Origin: Flavobacterium humidisoli
GTDB lineage: Bacteria; Bacteroidota; Bacteroidia; Flavobacteriales; Flavobacteriaceae
Assembly: GCF_023272795.1 (NCBI RefSeq)
Contig: NZ_CP096829.1
Coordinates: 434,001 to 498,000 of the forward strand
Reading direction: 5' to 3'
DNA: 64,000 bases
Part shown: positions 1-7,853 of the stretch, piece after piece
Layout: each line of letters opens with the position of its first letter
Position numbering within the stretch: the stretch's first letter is position 1
Position numbers and translations under genes: made by a program
The notes under the pieces: generated by a model
Told to the model about the DNA's origin: nothing
What the model saw: the letters and a program-made list of their open reading frames with translations, nothing else
Database searches by the model: none

Positions 1-1
1 C

Positions 2-352
2 GGACAAGATCCAACCAATATTACAGACTTAAAAGCTTTTGAAACTGAACAATTTGCCAATACACAATTGTATCCAGATGTAAAAGAAAATGCGATGAGT
101 ACAGCTTTTTCGCATATTTTTCAAGGCGGTTATTCTTCTGGATATTACAGTTACAAATGGGCAGAAGTTCTAGACGCTGATGCTTTTGAATATTTCCAGG
201 AAAAAGGGATCTTCAACGAAGAAGTAGCGAAAAAATTCAAAGACAATGTGCTTTCAAAAGGAGGAACAGAACATCCAATGACTTTGTACAAACGTTTTAG
301 AGGTCAGGAACCAAAAGCGGAAGCTTTATTGAAGAGAGCAGGATTGGTTTAA
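2..352 (+). CDS. M3 family peptidyl-dipeptidase (Dcp-like), C-terminal end only
   Basis: The window opens inside this gene; the frame is open from base 2 and stops at 350-352. The 116 residues seen match the C-terminal helical part of M3 zinc oligopeptidases, including the stretch FSHIFQGGYSSGYYSYKWAE and the late RFRGQEPKAEALLKRAGL tail. These enzymes cut dipeptides from the C-terminus of oligopeptides. The HExxH zinc site lies upstream of the window. The TTG at 68 is inside the gene and is not its start. Confidence 0.85.
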   Translation, partial: GQDPTNITDLKAFETEQFANTQLYPDVKENAMSTAFSHIFQGGYSSGYYSYKWAEVLDADAFEYFQEKGIFNEEVAKKFKDNVLSKGGTEHPMTLYKRFRGQEPKAEALLKRAGLV

Positions 353-383
353 TATTTAATATCTTTGTGTATTATTTAAAATA

Positions 384-965
384 TTGAAAGAAAAAAATCT
401 ATATATAATTGCGGGTTGTAATGGAGCTGGAAAAACAACTGCTTCATATTCAATACTGCCTGAAATTTTAAACTGTAAAGAATTTGTAAATGCTGATGAA
501 ATCGCAAAAGGTTTATCACCATTTCAACCTGAAACAGTAAGTTTTGAAGCTGGAAGAATAATGCTTAATCGAATAGATGAGCTATTACAAAAAGAAGTCG
601 ACTTTGCTTTTGAGACAACTCTTTCTGCAAAAAGCTATATTTCTATTGTAAAAAAAGCACAAAGTCAAGGTTATTTTGTAACATTAATTTTCTTTTGGCT
701 CAACTCTATTGAATTAGCAAAACAAAGAGTTAAAGTAAGAGTAATGGAAGGTGGTCATAATATCCCCGAAGATGTAATAGAACGAAGATACATTCGTGGT
801 ATTAAAAATTTCTTTGAAATTTATCTTCACAAGTGCGACAATGTAATGTTGTTTGACAACTCAAATAAATTACCAATACTTGTTGCCGAAAAAGAGATTA
901 ACGAAGAGATTCAAATTACCAATGAAAATTTATTTGATGAAATAAAAACTTTTTTAAAGATATGA
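384..965 (+). CDS. zeta-toxin-family P-loop kinase
   Basis: A 193-residue protein with a Walker A loop at residues 11-19 (GCNGAGKTT), an ADEIAKGLSPF segment and a FETTLS segment, all typical of the zeta toxin/UDP-GlcNAc kinase-like family. Zeta toxins phosphorylate UDP-sugars and poison cell-wall synthesis, but many chromosomal homologues have no tested role. The only start in frame is a TTG at 384, 31 bases after the peptidase stop. Its stop overlaps the next start as ATGA (962-965), so the two are translationally coupled. The family is recognised by motif; toxin activity is inferred. Confidence 0.75.
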   Translation: MKEKNLYIIAGCNGAGKTTASYSILPEILNCKEFVNADEIAKGLSPFQPETVSFEAGRIMLNRIDELLQKEVDFAFETTLSAKSYISIVKKAQSQGYFVTLIFFWLNSIELAKQRVKVRVMEGGHNIPEDVIERRYIRGIKNFFEIYLHKCDNVMLFDNSNKLPILVAEKEINEEIQITNENLFDEIKTFLKI

Positions 966-1123
966 CAAAAGATAAAATCAAAGAATTACAGCATAAAATT
1001 GTTGAAGGTCTAAAAGTTTCTTCAAAAAAAATGATTGAAAACAAAAAGAAAACTAATGGAAAAATTGTGGTTTTTGCAGATGGAAAAATCCAAACAATAA
1101 ACGCAGTTGACATTAAAGATTAA
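962..1123 (+). CDS. 53-residue small protein coupled to the zeta-type kinase
   Basis: A short frame of 53 codons begins at the ATG overlapping the kinase stop (ATGA). The product is lysine-rich (MTKDKIKELQHKI at the start), probably helical in its first half, ending in a GKIVVFADGKIQT stretch that could form a beta hairpin. I do not recognise a family. Its position suggests a partner or antitoxin for the upstream kinase. In classical epsilon-zeta systems the antitoxin gene comes first, so the order here is reversed. The role is inferred from position only. Confidence 0.6.
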   Translation: MTKDKIKELQHKIVEGLKVSSKKMIENKKKTNGKIVVFADGKIQTINAVDIKD

Positions 1124-1135
1124 TACCTATCAACT

Positions 1136-1795
1136 TTGAAAAAATATTTTAAAATCTTCCTTTACCTTGCAATTATTGGATTGGCCGCAATTGTTTCTGT
1201 AAACTATTACGTAAAATCTTCGACCAAAAAGAACATTTATTATTCCATTAAAAGATTCCCTAAAAATGATGTGGGAATCATTTTTGGTGCTGGAATTAAT
1301 GGAAATCAGCCAAGTAAATATTTAAAAGATCGTCTTGACGCAGGAATAATGCTTTGGAAAGCAAAACGCATCAATAAAATTTTACTTTCTGGCGATAACG
1401 GCCGAGATGAATATGACGAATTGACCGTTATGAAAAACTATTGTTTTAATCACGGAGTTGATACCACAAAAATCTTTGTTGATTATGCAGGCTTTGACAC
1501 TTACTCTACAATGTATCGAGCCAAACATATTTTTAAGATTAAAAAAGCAACTTTAATTTCGCAGGAATATCATTTGAACCGAGCGATTTACATTGGCAAC
1601 AAACTCGGAATTAAATCAGTTGGATATTCGGCAAATAAGGGAGAATATTTAGGTTACAACTATGTTCGTTTTCGAGAATATGGTTCAATCTTCAAATCTT
1701 TTTTTGATGTTTTGAGAAATCGACAACCTCGTTTTTTAGGTGGAGAAATTAATATCAACCGAGAATCCAATTATTCGAAAGAAGATAAACGATAA
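1136..1795 (+). CDS. SanA/YdcF-family membrane-anchored protein (DUF218)
   Basis: A 219-residue protein with one N-terminal membrane segment (about residues 5-25) followed by a DUF218 fold: GIIFGAGINGNQPS, then KILLSGDNGRDEYDE, then a TYSTMYRAKHIF region. SanA homologues sit on the periplasmic face of the inner membrane and affect envelope barrier function and vancomycin sensitivity in enterobacteria. The start is a TTG at 1136, 12 bases after the small gene, so it may be in the same transcript. A strong terminator follows directly. Confidence 0.8.
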   Translation: MKKYFKIFLYLAIIGLAAIVSVNYYVKSSTKKNIYYSIKRFPKNDVGIIFGAGINGNQPSKYLKDRLDAGIMLWKAKRINKILLSGDNGRDEYDELTVMKNYCFNHGVDTTKIFVDYAGFDTYSTMYRAKHIFKIKKATLISQEYHLNRAIYIGNKLGIKSVGYSANKGEYLGYNYVRFREYGSIFKSFFDVLRNRQPRFLGGEININRESNYSKEDKR

Positions 1796-1801
1796 AAAAA
1801 A

Positions 1802-1829
1802 CCTGCAAGACGTTCTTGCAGGTTTTTTT
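1802..1829 (+). terminator. factor-independent terminator after the SanA-like gene
   Basis: A 9-bp perfect stem (CCTGCAAGA / TCTTGCAGG) with a 3-base loop, followed by seven T. Confidence 0.9.
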
Positions 1830-1907
1830 ATAAAATATTTAGTTTATAATTTAAAGATAAGAAATCTTAATTTTTGATTCTTTACTCTTTATTCTATCTT
1901 CTATATT

Positions 1908-3170
1908 CTACTCTTTCTCCAAAACTCTTTTTGCTAATTTTCCAACAGTAAGTCCTTGTACTACAATTGAAAATAATACGACAATGTAAGTTACTTCAAG
2001 TAAAAGGTTTTTGTATTCTCCTTCAGGCATCGATAGTACTAAAGCAATAGAAACTCCGCCGCGAATTCCTCCCCAAACTAAGACCATCAGAGAACCTTTG
2101 TTGTAGGCAGATTTGATTCCGAAGAACTTAAAGATATCGAAGAATTTCCAAGGTAAAACAATAGAAGTTAATCTTGAAAAAAGAACAATAAAAATTGCTA
2201 CAAAACCTGTTATTAATTGTTTGTTTAAATCTGGCAGTAACAACAATTCGAAACCAATAAACAAAAACAAAATAGCATTTAAAATTTCGTCAATAAGTTC
2301 CCAGAACTTTCCCAGATAATCTTTGGTTACTTCACTCATGGCAACTTTTTTACCATAATTTCCAATAATCAATCCAGCTACGACCATTGCTAACGGGCTA
2401 GAAACGTGTAATGCTTGTGCAACTAAAAATCCGCCCGTTACTATAGAGAGCGTGATTAAAACCGAAACTTTATAGTCATCAACTTTTTTCATGACTCTTG
2501 AAGCTGTAAATCCAAATACCGCTCCTAATAAAAGTCCGCCGATTCCTTCTTCTATAAACAACAAAGAAATTGAGCCAAAAGTCGCATCAAATGTTGGATC
2601 TGTTGCCATTTTAAGAACAACAGCAAACATTACAACCGCTACTCCGTCGTTAAATAGCGATTCTCCAACGATTTTAGTTTCGATTCTTTTTGGAACTTTA
2701 GCTTCTTTTAAAACTCCTAAAACCACAATTGGATCGGTTGGAGAAATTAAAGTTCCAAAAACTAAGCAAAATATATAGGGAATAGTAATTCCGAGAAGCG
2801 GTGCGATATAATAAAGCAGAACAGAAATAATTAACGCTGATAAAACGACACTAACTGTCGAATAAATCATAATAGGAACTTTTTGTTCTTTAAGATCTGA
2901 CATGTTTACGTGTAGAGCTCCTGCGAATAATAGAAAGTTCAACATTGCTCCCATTAAGATCTCATTGAAATCAAATTCTTTTATCAAATCGAAAAAATGT
3001 TTGGTGGTTGCAGGAAAGTAAGAATCTCCCAAAAGACGAATTCCTACCGAAACCAACATAGCAATAATCATGATTCCGATAGTTCCTGGAAGTTTTAAAA
3101 ATCTTAAATTTAAATAGGCGAAGAAAGAAGCCAGTACAATAAGTACCGAAAATGTGTAGTATAATTCCAT
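1908..3170 (-). CDS. CPA1-family Na+/H+ antiporter (NhaP-type)
   Basis: A 420-residue, very hydrophobic protein with about 12 membrane segments. The family's ion-binding motifs are present: TLISPTDPIVVLGVL in the first core helix pair and GESLFNDGVAVVMF (ND pair) in the next, then GGIRGGVSIALVLSMP near the end. It exchanges cytoplasmic cations for protons. Length fits short CPA1 members without a C-terminal regulatory domain. It stands alone, divergent from the regulator at 3309. Confidence 0.9.
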   Translation of the reverse strand: MELYYTFSVLIVLASFFAYLNLRFLKLPGTIGIMIIAMLVSVGIRLLGDSYFPATTKHFFDLIKEFDFNEILMGAMLNFLLFAGALHVNMSDLKEQKVPIMIYSTVSVVLSALIISVLLYYIAPLLGITIPYIFCLVFGTLISPTDPIVVLGVLKEAKVPKRIETKIVGESLFNDGVAVVMFAVVLKMATDPTFDATFGSISLLFIEEGIGGLLLGAVFGFTASRVMKKVDDYKVSVLITLSIVTGGFLVAQALHVSSPLAMVVAGLIIGNYGKKVAMSEVTKDYLGKFWELIDEILNAILFLFIGFELLLLPDLNKQLITGFVAIFIVLFSRLTSIVLPWKFFDIFKFFGIKSAYNKGSLMVLVWGGIRGGVSIALVLSMPEGEYKNLLLEVTYIVVLFSIVVQGLTVGKLAKRVLEKE

Positions 3171-3273
3171 AAAATGTGATTTTTACAAAAATAGCCGTAT
3201 CATTATTTAATCAAAAATTTCAAGCATTCAATTAACATAACTTTATAATTCGTTAAATATGTTTCAATTATTT

Positions 3274-3304
3274 TTGAAAGTTTAAAAACTTTTACTTACA
3301 TTTG
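3274..3304 (+). promoter_or_regulatory. promoter of the GbsR/MarR gene with embedded inverted repeat
   Basis: A TTG at 3274-3276 and TACATTTG at 3297-3304 are separated by 20 bases, matching the Bacteroidota sigma-A promoter form. The inverted repeat TGAAAGTTT-AA-AAACTTTTA (3275-3294) fills the spacer and overlaps the -33 element. The same half-site reappears upstream of the next gene. The -7 box ends only four bases before the ATG at 3309, so the transcript would have almost no leader. Confidence 0.65.
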
Positions 3305-3308
3305 GTCT

Positions 3309-3812
3309 ATGGAATTCAAAGAAGCAAAAAATAAGTTTGTACAAACCTGGGGAGCATTAGGTTCTCAATGGGGCATTAATAAAACGATGGCACAGATCCA
3401 CGCTTTATTAATGGTTTCGAACGAACCTGTTTCTATGGAAGATATTATGGAAGAATTGCAGATTTCCCGAGGAAATGCCAGTATGAACTTAAGAGGTTTA
3501 ATGGATTGGGGAATTGTTTATAAAGAATATAAAGCTGGAGAAAGAAAAGAATTCTTCACGGCAGAAAAAGATTTAGACGAATTAGCAGTTAAAATCTCGA
3601 GAGAAAGAAGCAAAAGAGAAATCAAACCAACGCTAAAAATCTTAAAAGAAGTTTCGACTATCGAAGCGAAAGATTCGGCAGAAGAAAAACACTTTGTAGA
3701 TCAGACTACCAAATTGTATGATTTCGTTTTAAAAGCAGACAATATGTTGGACAAAATGACTGAATTTAATGATAACTGGCTAGGAAAACTGGTTATAAAA
3801 ATGATGAAATAA
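3309..3812 (+). CDS. GbsR/MarR-family transcriptional regulator
   Basis: A 167-residue winged-helix protein. The DNA-binding part spans about residues 20-75 (INKTMAQIHALLMVSNEPVS, then MEDIMEELQISRGNASMNLR as recognition helix, then the wing around YKEYKAGERKEFF), with a C-terminal helical dimerisation region. It heads a cluster of DUF2071, DCC, epimerase and SRPBCC genes. The inverted repeat in its own promoter suggests autorepression and control of the cluster; that is inference. Confidence 0.85.
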   Translation: MEFKEAKNKFVQTWGALGSQWGINKTMAQIHALLMVSNEPVSMEDIMEELQISRGNASMNLRGLMDWGIVYKEYKAGERKEFFTAEKDLDELAVKISRERSKREIKPTLKILKEVSTIEAKDSAEEKHFVDQTTKLYDFVLKADNMLDKMTEFNDNWLGKLVIKMMK

Positions 3813-3825
3813 AAAAATTCAAACT

Positions 3826-3851
3826 AAACTTTCATTTTTTTCTGAAAGTTT
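3826..3851. promoter_or_regulatory. candidate operator palindrome upstream of the DUF2071 gene
   Basis: AAACTTTCA (3826-3834) and TGAAAGTTT (3843-3851) form a perfect 9-bp inverted repeat with an 8-base spacer. The same half-site TGAAAGTTT lies in the promoter of the regulator gene. It is followed by A-rich rather than T-rich sequence on the plus strand, so it reads better as an operator than as a terminator. Confidence 0.5.
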
Positions 3852-3873
3852 AAAAAATTAAAAAATAAATCTC

Positions 3874-4614
3874 ATGAACTTCTTAAAAGCAGAATGGAAA
3901 AACTTAGCACTTTTCAATTATGAAATTGATGCTGAAATTTTAGAAAAATATCTTCCCGCAGGAACTCAAATTGACATTTGGAATAACAAATGCTACGTAA
4001 GCTTGGTTGGTTTTATGTTTAAAAACACCAAAGCCTTAGGATTAAAAGTTCCGTTTCATACCGATTTTGAAGAAGTGAATCTGAGATTTTATGTCAAACG
4101 CTTTGAAAATGGCGAATGGAAACGCGGAGTAGTTTTCATTAAAGAAATTGTCCCTAAAAAAGCGATTACATTTATTGCGAATACTTTGTATCAGGAACAT
4201 TATGAAACTCAGAAAATGAGACATGAAATCGTAGAAAATAAAAACACAAATACTTTTATTTATCAATGGAAAAATGATAAAGAATGGAATACAATTGAAA
4301 TTGAAACCAAAAAAGAGTTAAGCAAAATCGAAATTGATTCTGAAGCAGATTTTATTACAGAACATTATTTCGGATACACCAAAATCGATGAAGAAACCAC
4401 TTTTGAATATGAAGTGACACATCAAAGATGGGAACAATTTGAAGTTTTAAATCACCGAATTGATATTGATTTCGAAAAAAATTATGGAACTGATTTTGGA
4501 TTTCTTCAAACTCAAAAACCAACTTCTACTTTCTTGGCTAAAGGTTCAAAAATTACGGTTAAAAACAAGCGCAAAATTAAATTGATTCCTGTTGAAGAAA
4601 AATTTTACGCATAA
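3874..4614 (+). CDS. DUF2071 (YqjF-like) protein
   Basis: A 246-residue soluble protein of the DUF2071 family, with the typical opening FLKAEWKNLALFNYEIDAE and the conserved WNNKCYVSLVGFMFKNTK block. The biochemical role of the family is unknown; the fold is related to acetoacetate decarboxylase-like proteins. It is the second gene in the regulator-led cluster, 61 bases downstream of the regulator and behind a palindrome that may bind it. Confidence 0.8.
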   Translation: MNFLKAEWKNLALFNYEIDAEILEKYLPAGTQIDIWNNKCYVSLVGFMFKNTKALGLKVPFHTDFEEVNLRFYVKRFENGEWKRGVVFIKEIVPKKAITFIANTLYQEHYETQKMRHEIVENKNTNTFIYQWKNDKEWNTIEIETKKELSKIEIDSEADFITEHYFGYTKIDEETTFEYEVTHQRWEQFEVLNHRIDIDFEKNYGTDFGFLQTQKPTSTFLAKGSKITVKNKRKIKLIPVEEKFYA

Positions 4615-4641
4615 AACTATTCATCTTTAAAACCAAAAATC

Positions 4642-5460
4642 ATGAAAACGCTCGAAAACCAAACTTTACTTTATGACGAAGATTGTCCGCTTTGCAGTTT
4701 GTATACAACTGGCTTTGTAAAAAGCGGAATGCTTGATGAAAACGGAAGAAAATCTTATTGTCAACTTTCTGATGAAGAACAAAGTTTTGTAGACTTAAAA
4801 CGAGCGCCAAATGAAATTGCGTTGATTAATAATAAAACCAAAACAGTCACTTACGGAATTGATAGTTTGATAAAAGTGATTGGATTTTCTTTTCCTTTAA
4901 TAGAAAAAATCGCAACTATAAAACCGATTCATTTTGTTCTGAAAAAAATGTATTCTTTTGTTTCTTATAACAGAAAAGTAATCATTCCAGGAATTGTAAA
5001 AGAAGAAAACAAATTAGAATGCACGCCTGATTTCAATTACAAATACAAATTTCTTTTTATTGGATTCGCATTAACCATTACTAGTTTTGTTCTATTTGGA
5101 TATTCTAATTTGATTCCGATTTTACCAAAATCAAATATTACTAGAGAAATTATTTTGGCATTTGGACAAATTGTTTTTCAAAGCTTATTTCTTTTAAAAT
5201 TCGATAAAAAAACTATAATCAATTATGGTGGAAATTTAATGACTGTTTCTTTAATGGGATCTTTGATCTTAGTTCCGGTTTTGATTCTGAATCAGTTTAT
5301 CAATCTTCCGGAAATGTTTGTTTTAGGTTGGTTTGGAATTACGGTTTTCATTATGTGTGCAGAACATTTTAGAAGAGTCAAAGTTTTAAAACTTCCTTTT
5401 TACTTATCTTACACTTGGATTCTTTATCGAATTCTTGCTTTACCTTTAATATTAAATTAA
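4642..5460 (+). CDS. DCC-family thiol oxidoreductase-like protein with membrane C-terminus (DUF393)
   Basis: A 272-residue protein. The N-terminus carries the DCC signature YDEDCPLC with a CxxC-like pair (C15, C18), followed by a thioredoxin-like region to about residue 110. About four membrane segments follow from residue 130. DCC proteins are presumed thiol-disulfide oxidoreductases, but no substrate is known. It is 27 bases downstream of the DUF2071 gene and probably cotranscribed. Confidence 0.75.
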   Translation: MKTLENQTLLYDEDCPLCSLYTTGFVKSGMLDENGRKSYCQLSDEEQSFVDLKRAPNEIALINNKTKTVTYGIDSLIKVIGFSFPLIEKIATIKPIHFVLKKMYSFVSYNRKVIIPGIVKEENKLECTPDFNYKYKFLFIGFALTITSFVLFGYSNLIPILPKSNITREIILAFGQIVFQSLFLLKFDKKTIINYGGNLMTVSLMGSLILVPVLILNQFINLPEMFVLGWFGITVFIMCAEHFRRVKVLKLPFYLSYTWILYRILALPLILN

Positions 5461-5500
5461 AGTTTGCACAAATTTTTACAAATGTATTTTTATAATTTTT

Positions 5501-5571
5501 GCCACAGATTAAAGTGATTATTCAGATTTATAAATTGTATAAAAATCATTAAAATCCTTTTAATCTGTGGC
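5501..5571. repeat. long-arm inverted repeat between DCC and epimerase genes
   Basis: GCCACAGATTAAA (5501-5513) is exactly inverted as TTTAATCTGTGGC (5559-5571), with a nested AGTGATT/AATCATT pair. It has the look of a dispersed palindromic intergenic element. A-runs follow on the plus strand, so it is not a good plus-strand terminator. Confidence 0.6.
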
Positions 5572-5586
5572 AAAAAAAAACAACCA

Positions 5587-6492
5587 ATGAAAAAACTCAT
5601 AATCGCAGCAGGAACTGGATTTTTAGGACAAGTTTTAGTCAATCATTTCAAAAATAAATTTGAAGAAATTGTAATTCTGACTCGTGGAAAATCGAAAATC
5701 ATAGACGGAATTAAATATGTAAACTGGAATGCCAGAACTTTTTCTGGCTGGGAAAAGGAATTGGAGAATGCAACGGTTTTAATAAATCTTGCAGGAAAAT
5801 CTGTGGATTGCCGTTATACCAAAGAAAACAAAAAAGAAATTCTTTTATCCCGAATTGAAAGCACAAAGATTTTAAATAAAGCTGTTTTAAATTGTCAAAA
5901 TCCACCGAAACATTGGCTTAATTCATCAACCTCAACTATTTATCGTTTTTCTTTAGACAAACAAATGGATGAAGTTGATGGCGAAATCGGAAATGACTTT
6001 TCTATAAATGTGGCGTTGTCTTGGGAAAAAGCATTCTTTAAAACCGAAACTCCAAACACTTTAAAAACCGCTTTGCGAACTTCAATTGTTTTAGGGAAAA
6101 ATGGCGGTGCTTTTATTCCGTTAAAAACTTTGGCTAAAATTGGTTTTGGCGGAAAACAAGGAAGCGGCAATCAGTTTATAAGCTGGATTCATGAAGAAGA
6201 TTTTGCAAATGCAATTGATTTTATTATTGAAAAAGAACTTGGTGGCATTATCAATATTGTCTCACCAGAACCAATCAGAAATGCTGATTTTATGCAGAAA
6301 CTTAGAAAATCAGTTGGTTTTCCTTTCGGAATTCCGATGAGTAAATTTTTTCTTGAAATCGGATCTTTCTTTATTAGAACAGAAACCGAATTGGTTTTGA
6401 AAAGCAGAAATGTGATTCCAAAACGACTTTGGGAAAATGGGTTTCAGTTTCAATTTGGAGATATTGATGAAGCTTTTAAAGATTTAATTTAG
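5587..6492 (+). CDS. TIGR01777-family NAD(P)-dependent epimerase (YfcH-like)
   Basis: A 301-residue Rossmann-fold protein with an N-terminal cofactor loop (AAGTGFLG, residues 7-14), a mid-region GKSVDCRYT block and a C-terminal DUF1731-like segment (VPKRLWENGFQF form). It belongs to the extended SDR superfamily; the substrate is unknown. It follows the DCC gene after a palindromic spacer and continues the same cluster. Confidence 0.85.
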   Translation: MKKLIIAAGTGFLGQVLVNHFKNKFEEIVILTRGKSKIIDGIKYVNWNARTFSGWEKELENATVLINLAGKSVDCRYTKENKKEILLSRIESTKILNKAVLNCQNPPKHWLNSSTSTIYRFSLDKQMDEVDGEIGNDFSINVALSWEKAFFKTETPNTLKTALRTSIVLGKNGGAFIPLKTLAKIGFGGKQGSGNQFISWIHEEDFANAIDFIIEKELGGIINIVSPEPIRNADFMQKLRKSVGFPFGIPMSKFFLEIGSFFIRTETELVLKSRNVIPKRLWENGFQFQFGDIDEAFKDLI

Positions 6493-6552
6493 GCATTATT
6501 TGTCATTTAGACGAAGGAGAAATCACAAGATTCTGTAAAAAAAATGTAAATC

Positions 6553-7008
6553 ATGACAACTATAAACTTAATTACCAAAATAAGCGCACCCAAACAAATC
6601 GTTTTTGATCACTCAAGAAATATCGATATTCATCAACAATCTGCGAGTAAATCAAAAGAAAAAGCTATTGCTGGCGTAACATTTGGTTTGATTAATTTAA
6701 ACGAAACGGTAACGTGGCGCGGCAAACATTTCGGATTTTACTTGACTCATAAAAGCAGAATTACCATAATGAATTTGTATGATTATTTTGTGGATGAAAT
6801 GGAACACGGTAAATTCAAATCGTTCAAACATGAACATTTTTTTGAAGAAGAAAATGGAATTACAATCATGAAAGATAAAATGCAATATGAAACTCCGTTT
6901 AGTTTTTTTGGGAAATTATTTGATGTTTTATTTTTGAAAAAGCACCTAACGAATTTTCTTTTAGACAGAAATAAAATCCTTAAAGAAGTCTCTGAAAAAC
7001 AGTTTTAA
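6553..7008 (+). CDS. SRPBCC-family (START-like) protein
   Basis: A 151-residue protein with the SRPBCC layout: an opening beta strand with ITKISAPKQIVFDHSRNID, a central RGKHFGF strand, DYFVDEM and a closing long helix (FLLDRNKILKEVSE). Such proteins bind hydrophobic ligands; this subfamily (cell-division-inhibitor-like) is often next to TIGR01777 epimerases, as here. Function is unknown. Confidence 0.75.
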   Translation: MTTINLITKISAPKQIVFDHSRNIDIHQQSASKSKEKAIAGVTFGLINLNETVTWRGKHFGFYLTHKSRITIMNLYDYFVDEMEHGKFKSFKHEHFFEEENGITIMKDKMQYETPFSFFGKLFDVLFLKKHLTNFLLDRNKILKEVSEKQF

Positions 7009-7055
7009 AATAATTTCCTTACTTTTAAGAATGTATCTAATTCAAAAACAGACTT

Positions 7056-7454
7056 ATGAAATTAAAAACTAAAGTTTTATCGATAGCATTTTTCGCTTTT
7101 TCTATTGTTGGATTTTCTCAAAGCAATTGTACAACTTTAAAAGGCTGTGAAAGAAAATTATGCGAATTAAACACAAAATTAGCTGCAGCTAAAAAAGCTG
7201 GAAATCAAAATCAGATTAAAGGAGTTGAAGATGCGATTGCGCAAACCAAGAAAAACTGCACCACCAAAACGGTAAATAAGGATCTTGACAAAAAAGTAAA
7301 AGAGAAACAGCAAAAAGTAAATGAAAGAACTGCTGATCTGAATGAAGCGATTAAAGACAAAGAAAGCAAAGAGAAAATCGACAAGAAAAGAAAGAAACTA
7401 AATGAAGCAAAAGCCGATTTGAATAAAGCTTTAGCTGAGCAGAAAACAAAATAG
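7056..7454 (+). CDS. DUF1090-like secreted, lysine-rich protein
   Basis: A 132-residue protein with an N-terminal signal peptide (LSIAFFAFSIVGFSQ) and a short cysteine-containing segment (NCTTLKGCERKLCELNTKL) typical of DUF1090. The second half is a highly charged coiled-coil rich in K and E (VNERTADLNEAIKDKESKEK). It is likely periplasmic. The function of the family is unknown. Confidence 0.65.
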   Translation: MKLKTKVLSIAFFAFSIVGFSQSNCTTLKGCERKLCELNTKLAAAKKAGNQNQIKGVEDAIAQTKKNCTTKTVNKDLDKKVKEKQQKVNERTADLNEAIKDKESKEKIDKKRKKLNEAKADLNKALAEQKTK

Positions 7455-7540
7455 ATTAGTTGTTTTTTGAAAGATTATCAAAAGTTATTTTTTTATGCAG
7501 ATTTGGCAGATTTAAGCTGATTTTTGAATCTAGTGACTTG

Positions 7541-7655
7541 CCTCCAGCTTTAGCTGGAGGAGAAATAAGGTTGAATACTATTGGCTTTAGCCAAACTTTA
7601 TCATTTGGCTAAAGCCAGATTGGAGACACTTTTCACCTCCAGCTAAAGCTGTAGG
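7541..7655. repeat. cluster of three palindromic intergenic repeats
   Basis: The 400 bases between two convergent genes hold no coding region. At 7541-7560 is a perfect 20-base palindrome (CCTCCAGCTTTAGCTGGAGG). GGCTTTAGCCAAA / TTTGGCTAAAGCC form a stem at 7582-7616. CCTCCAGCTAAAGCTGTAGG (7636-7655) is a diverged copy of the first. All share the core GCTTTAGC/GCTAAAGC. Confidence 0.6.
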
Positions 7656-7727
7656 CAATTCAAAAGTTAAGCTTATTGAATGGTTTTAATTGTTTTCTTT
7701 TGAAAATGAATTTTCTGGTTTTACGGT

Positions 7728-7847
7728 TTGCGTGAGGGATAGAAGCTAGCTACCGAAGTAGCGCGGATAGCCCGACAGCATCTTGGTAAAAGGGCGTATA
7801 AGCGCAAAGTGAATTTGCCCTTTTATCAAGATGGTGGCACGCCCAAA
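7728..7847 (-). ncRNA. structured RNA element resembling Flavo-1, copy 1
   Basis: Read on the minus strand, an outer stem (CACGC/GCGTG) encloses a variable hairpin (arms 7780-7795 and 7817-7832). Then comes a conserved block GTCGGGCTATCCGCGCTAC, a UUCG-capped CTAC/GTAG hairpin and a CTATCCC segment. A second copy at 24268-24380 keeps the conserved block almost unchanged but has an unrelated sequence in the variable hairpin that still pairs, which is good evidence for RNA structure. It begins six bases after the stop of the UbiA-like gene. The link to Flavo-1 is from memory of that motif. Confidence 0.55.
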
Positions 7848-7853
7848 ATATTT

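Noticed and set aside
5501..5571. Terminator after the DCC gene
   Set aside because: The stem is strong but an A-run follows on the plus strand, so it is called a palindromic repeat.
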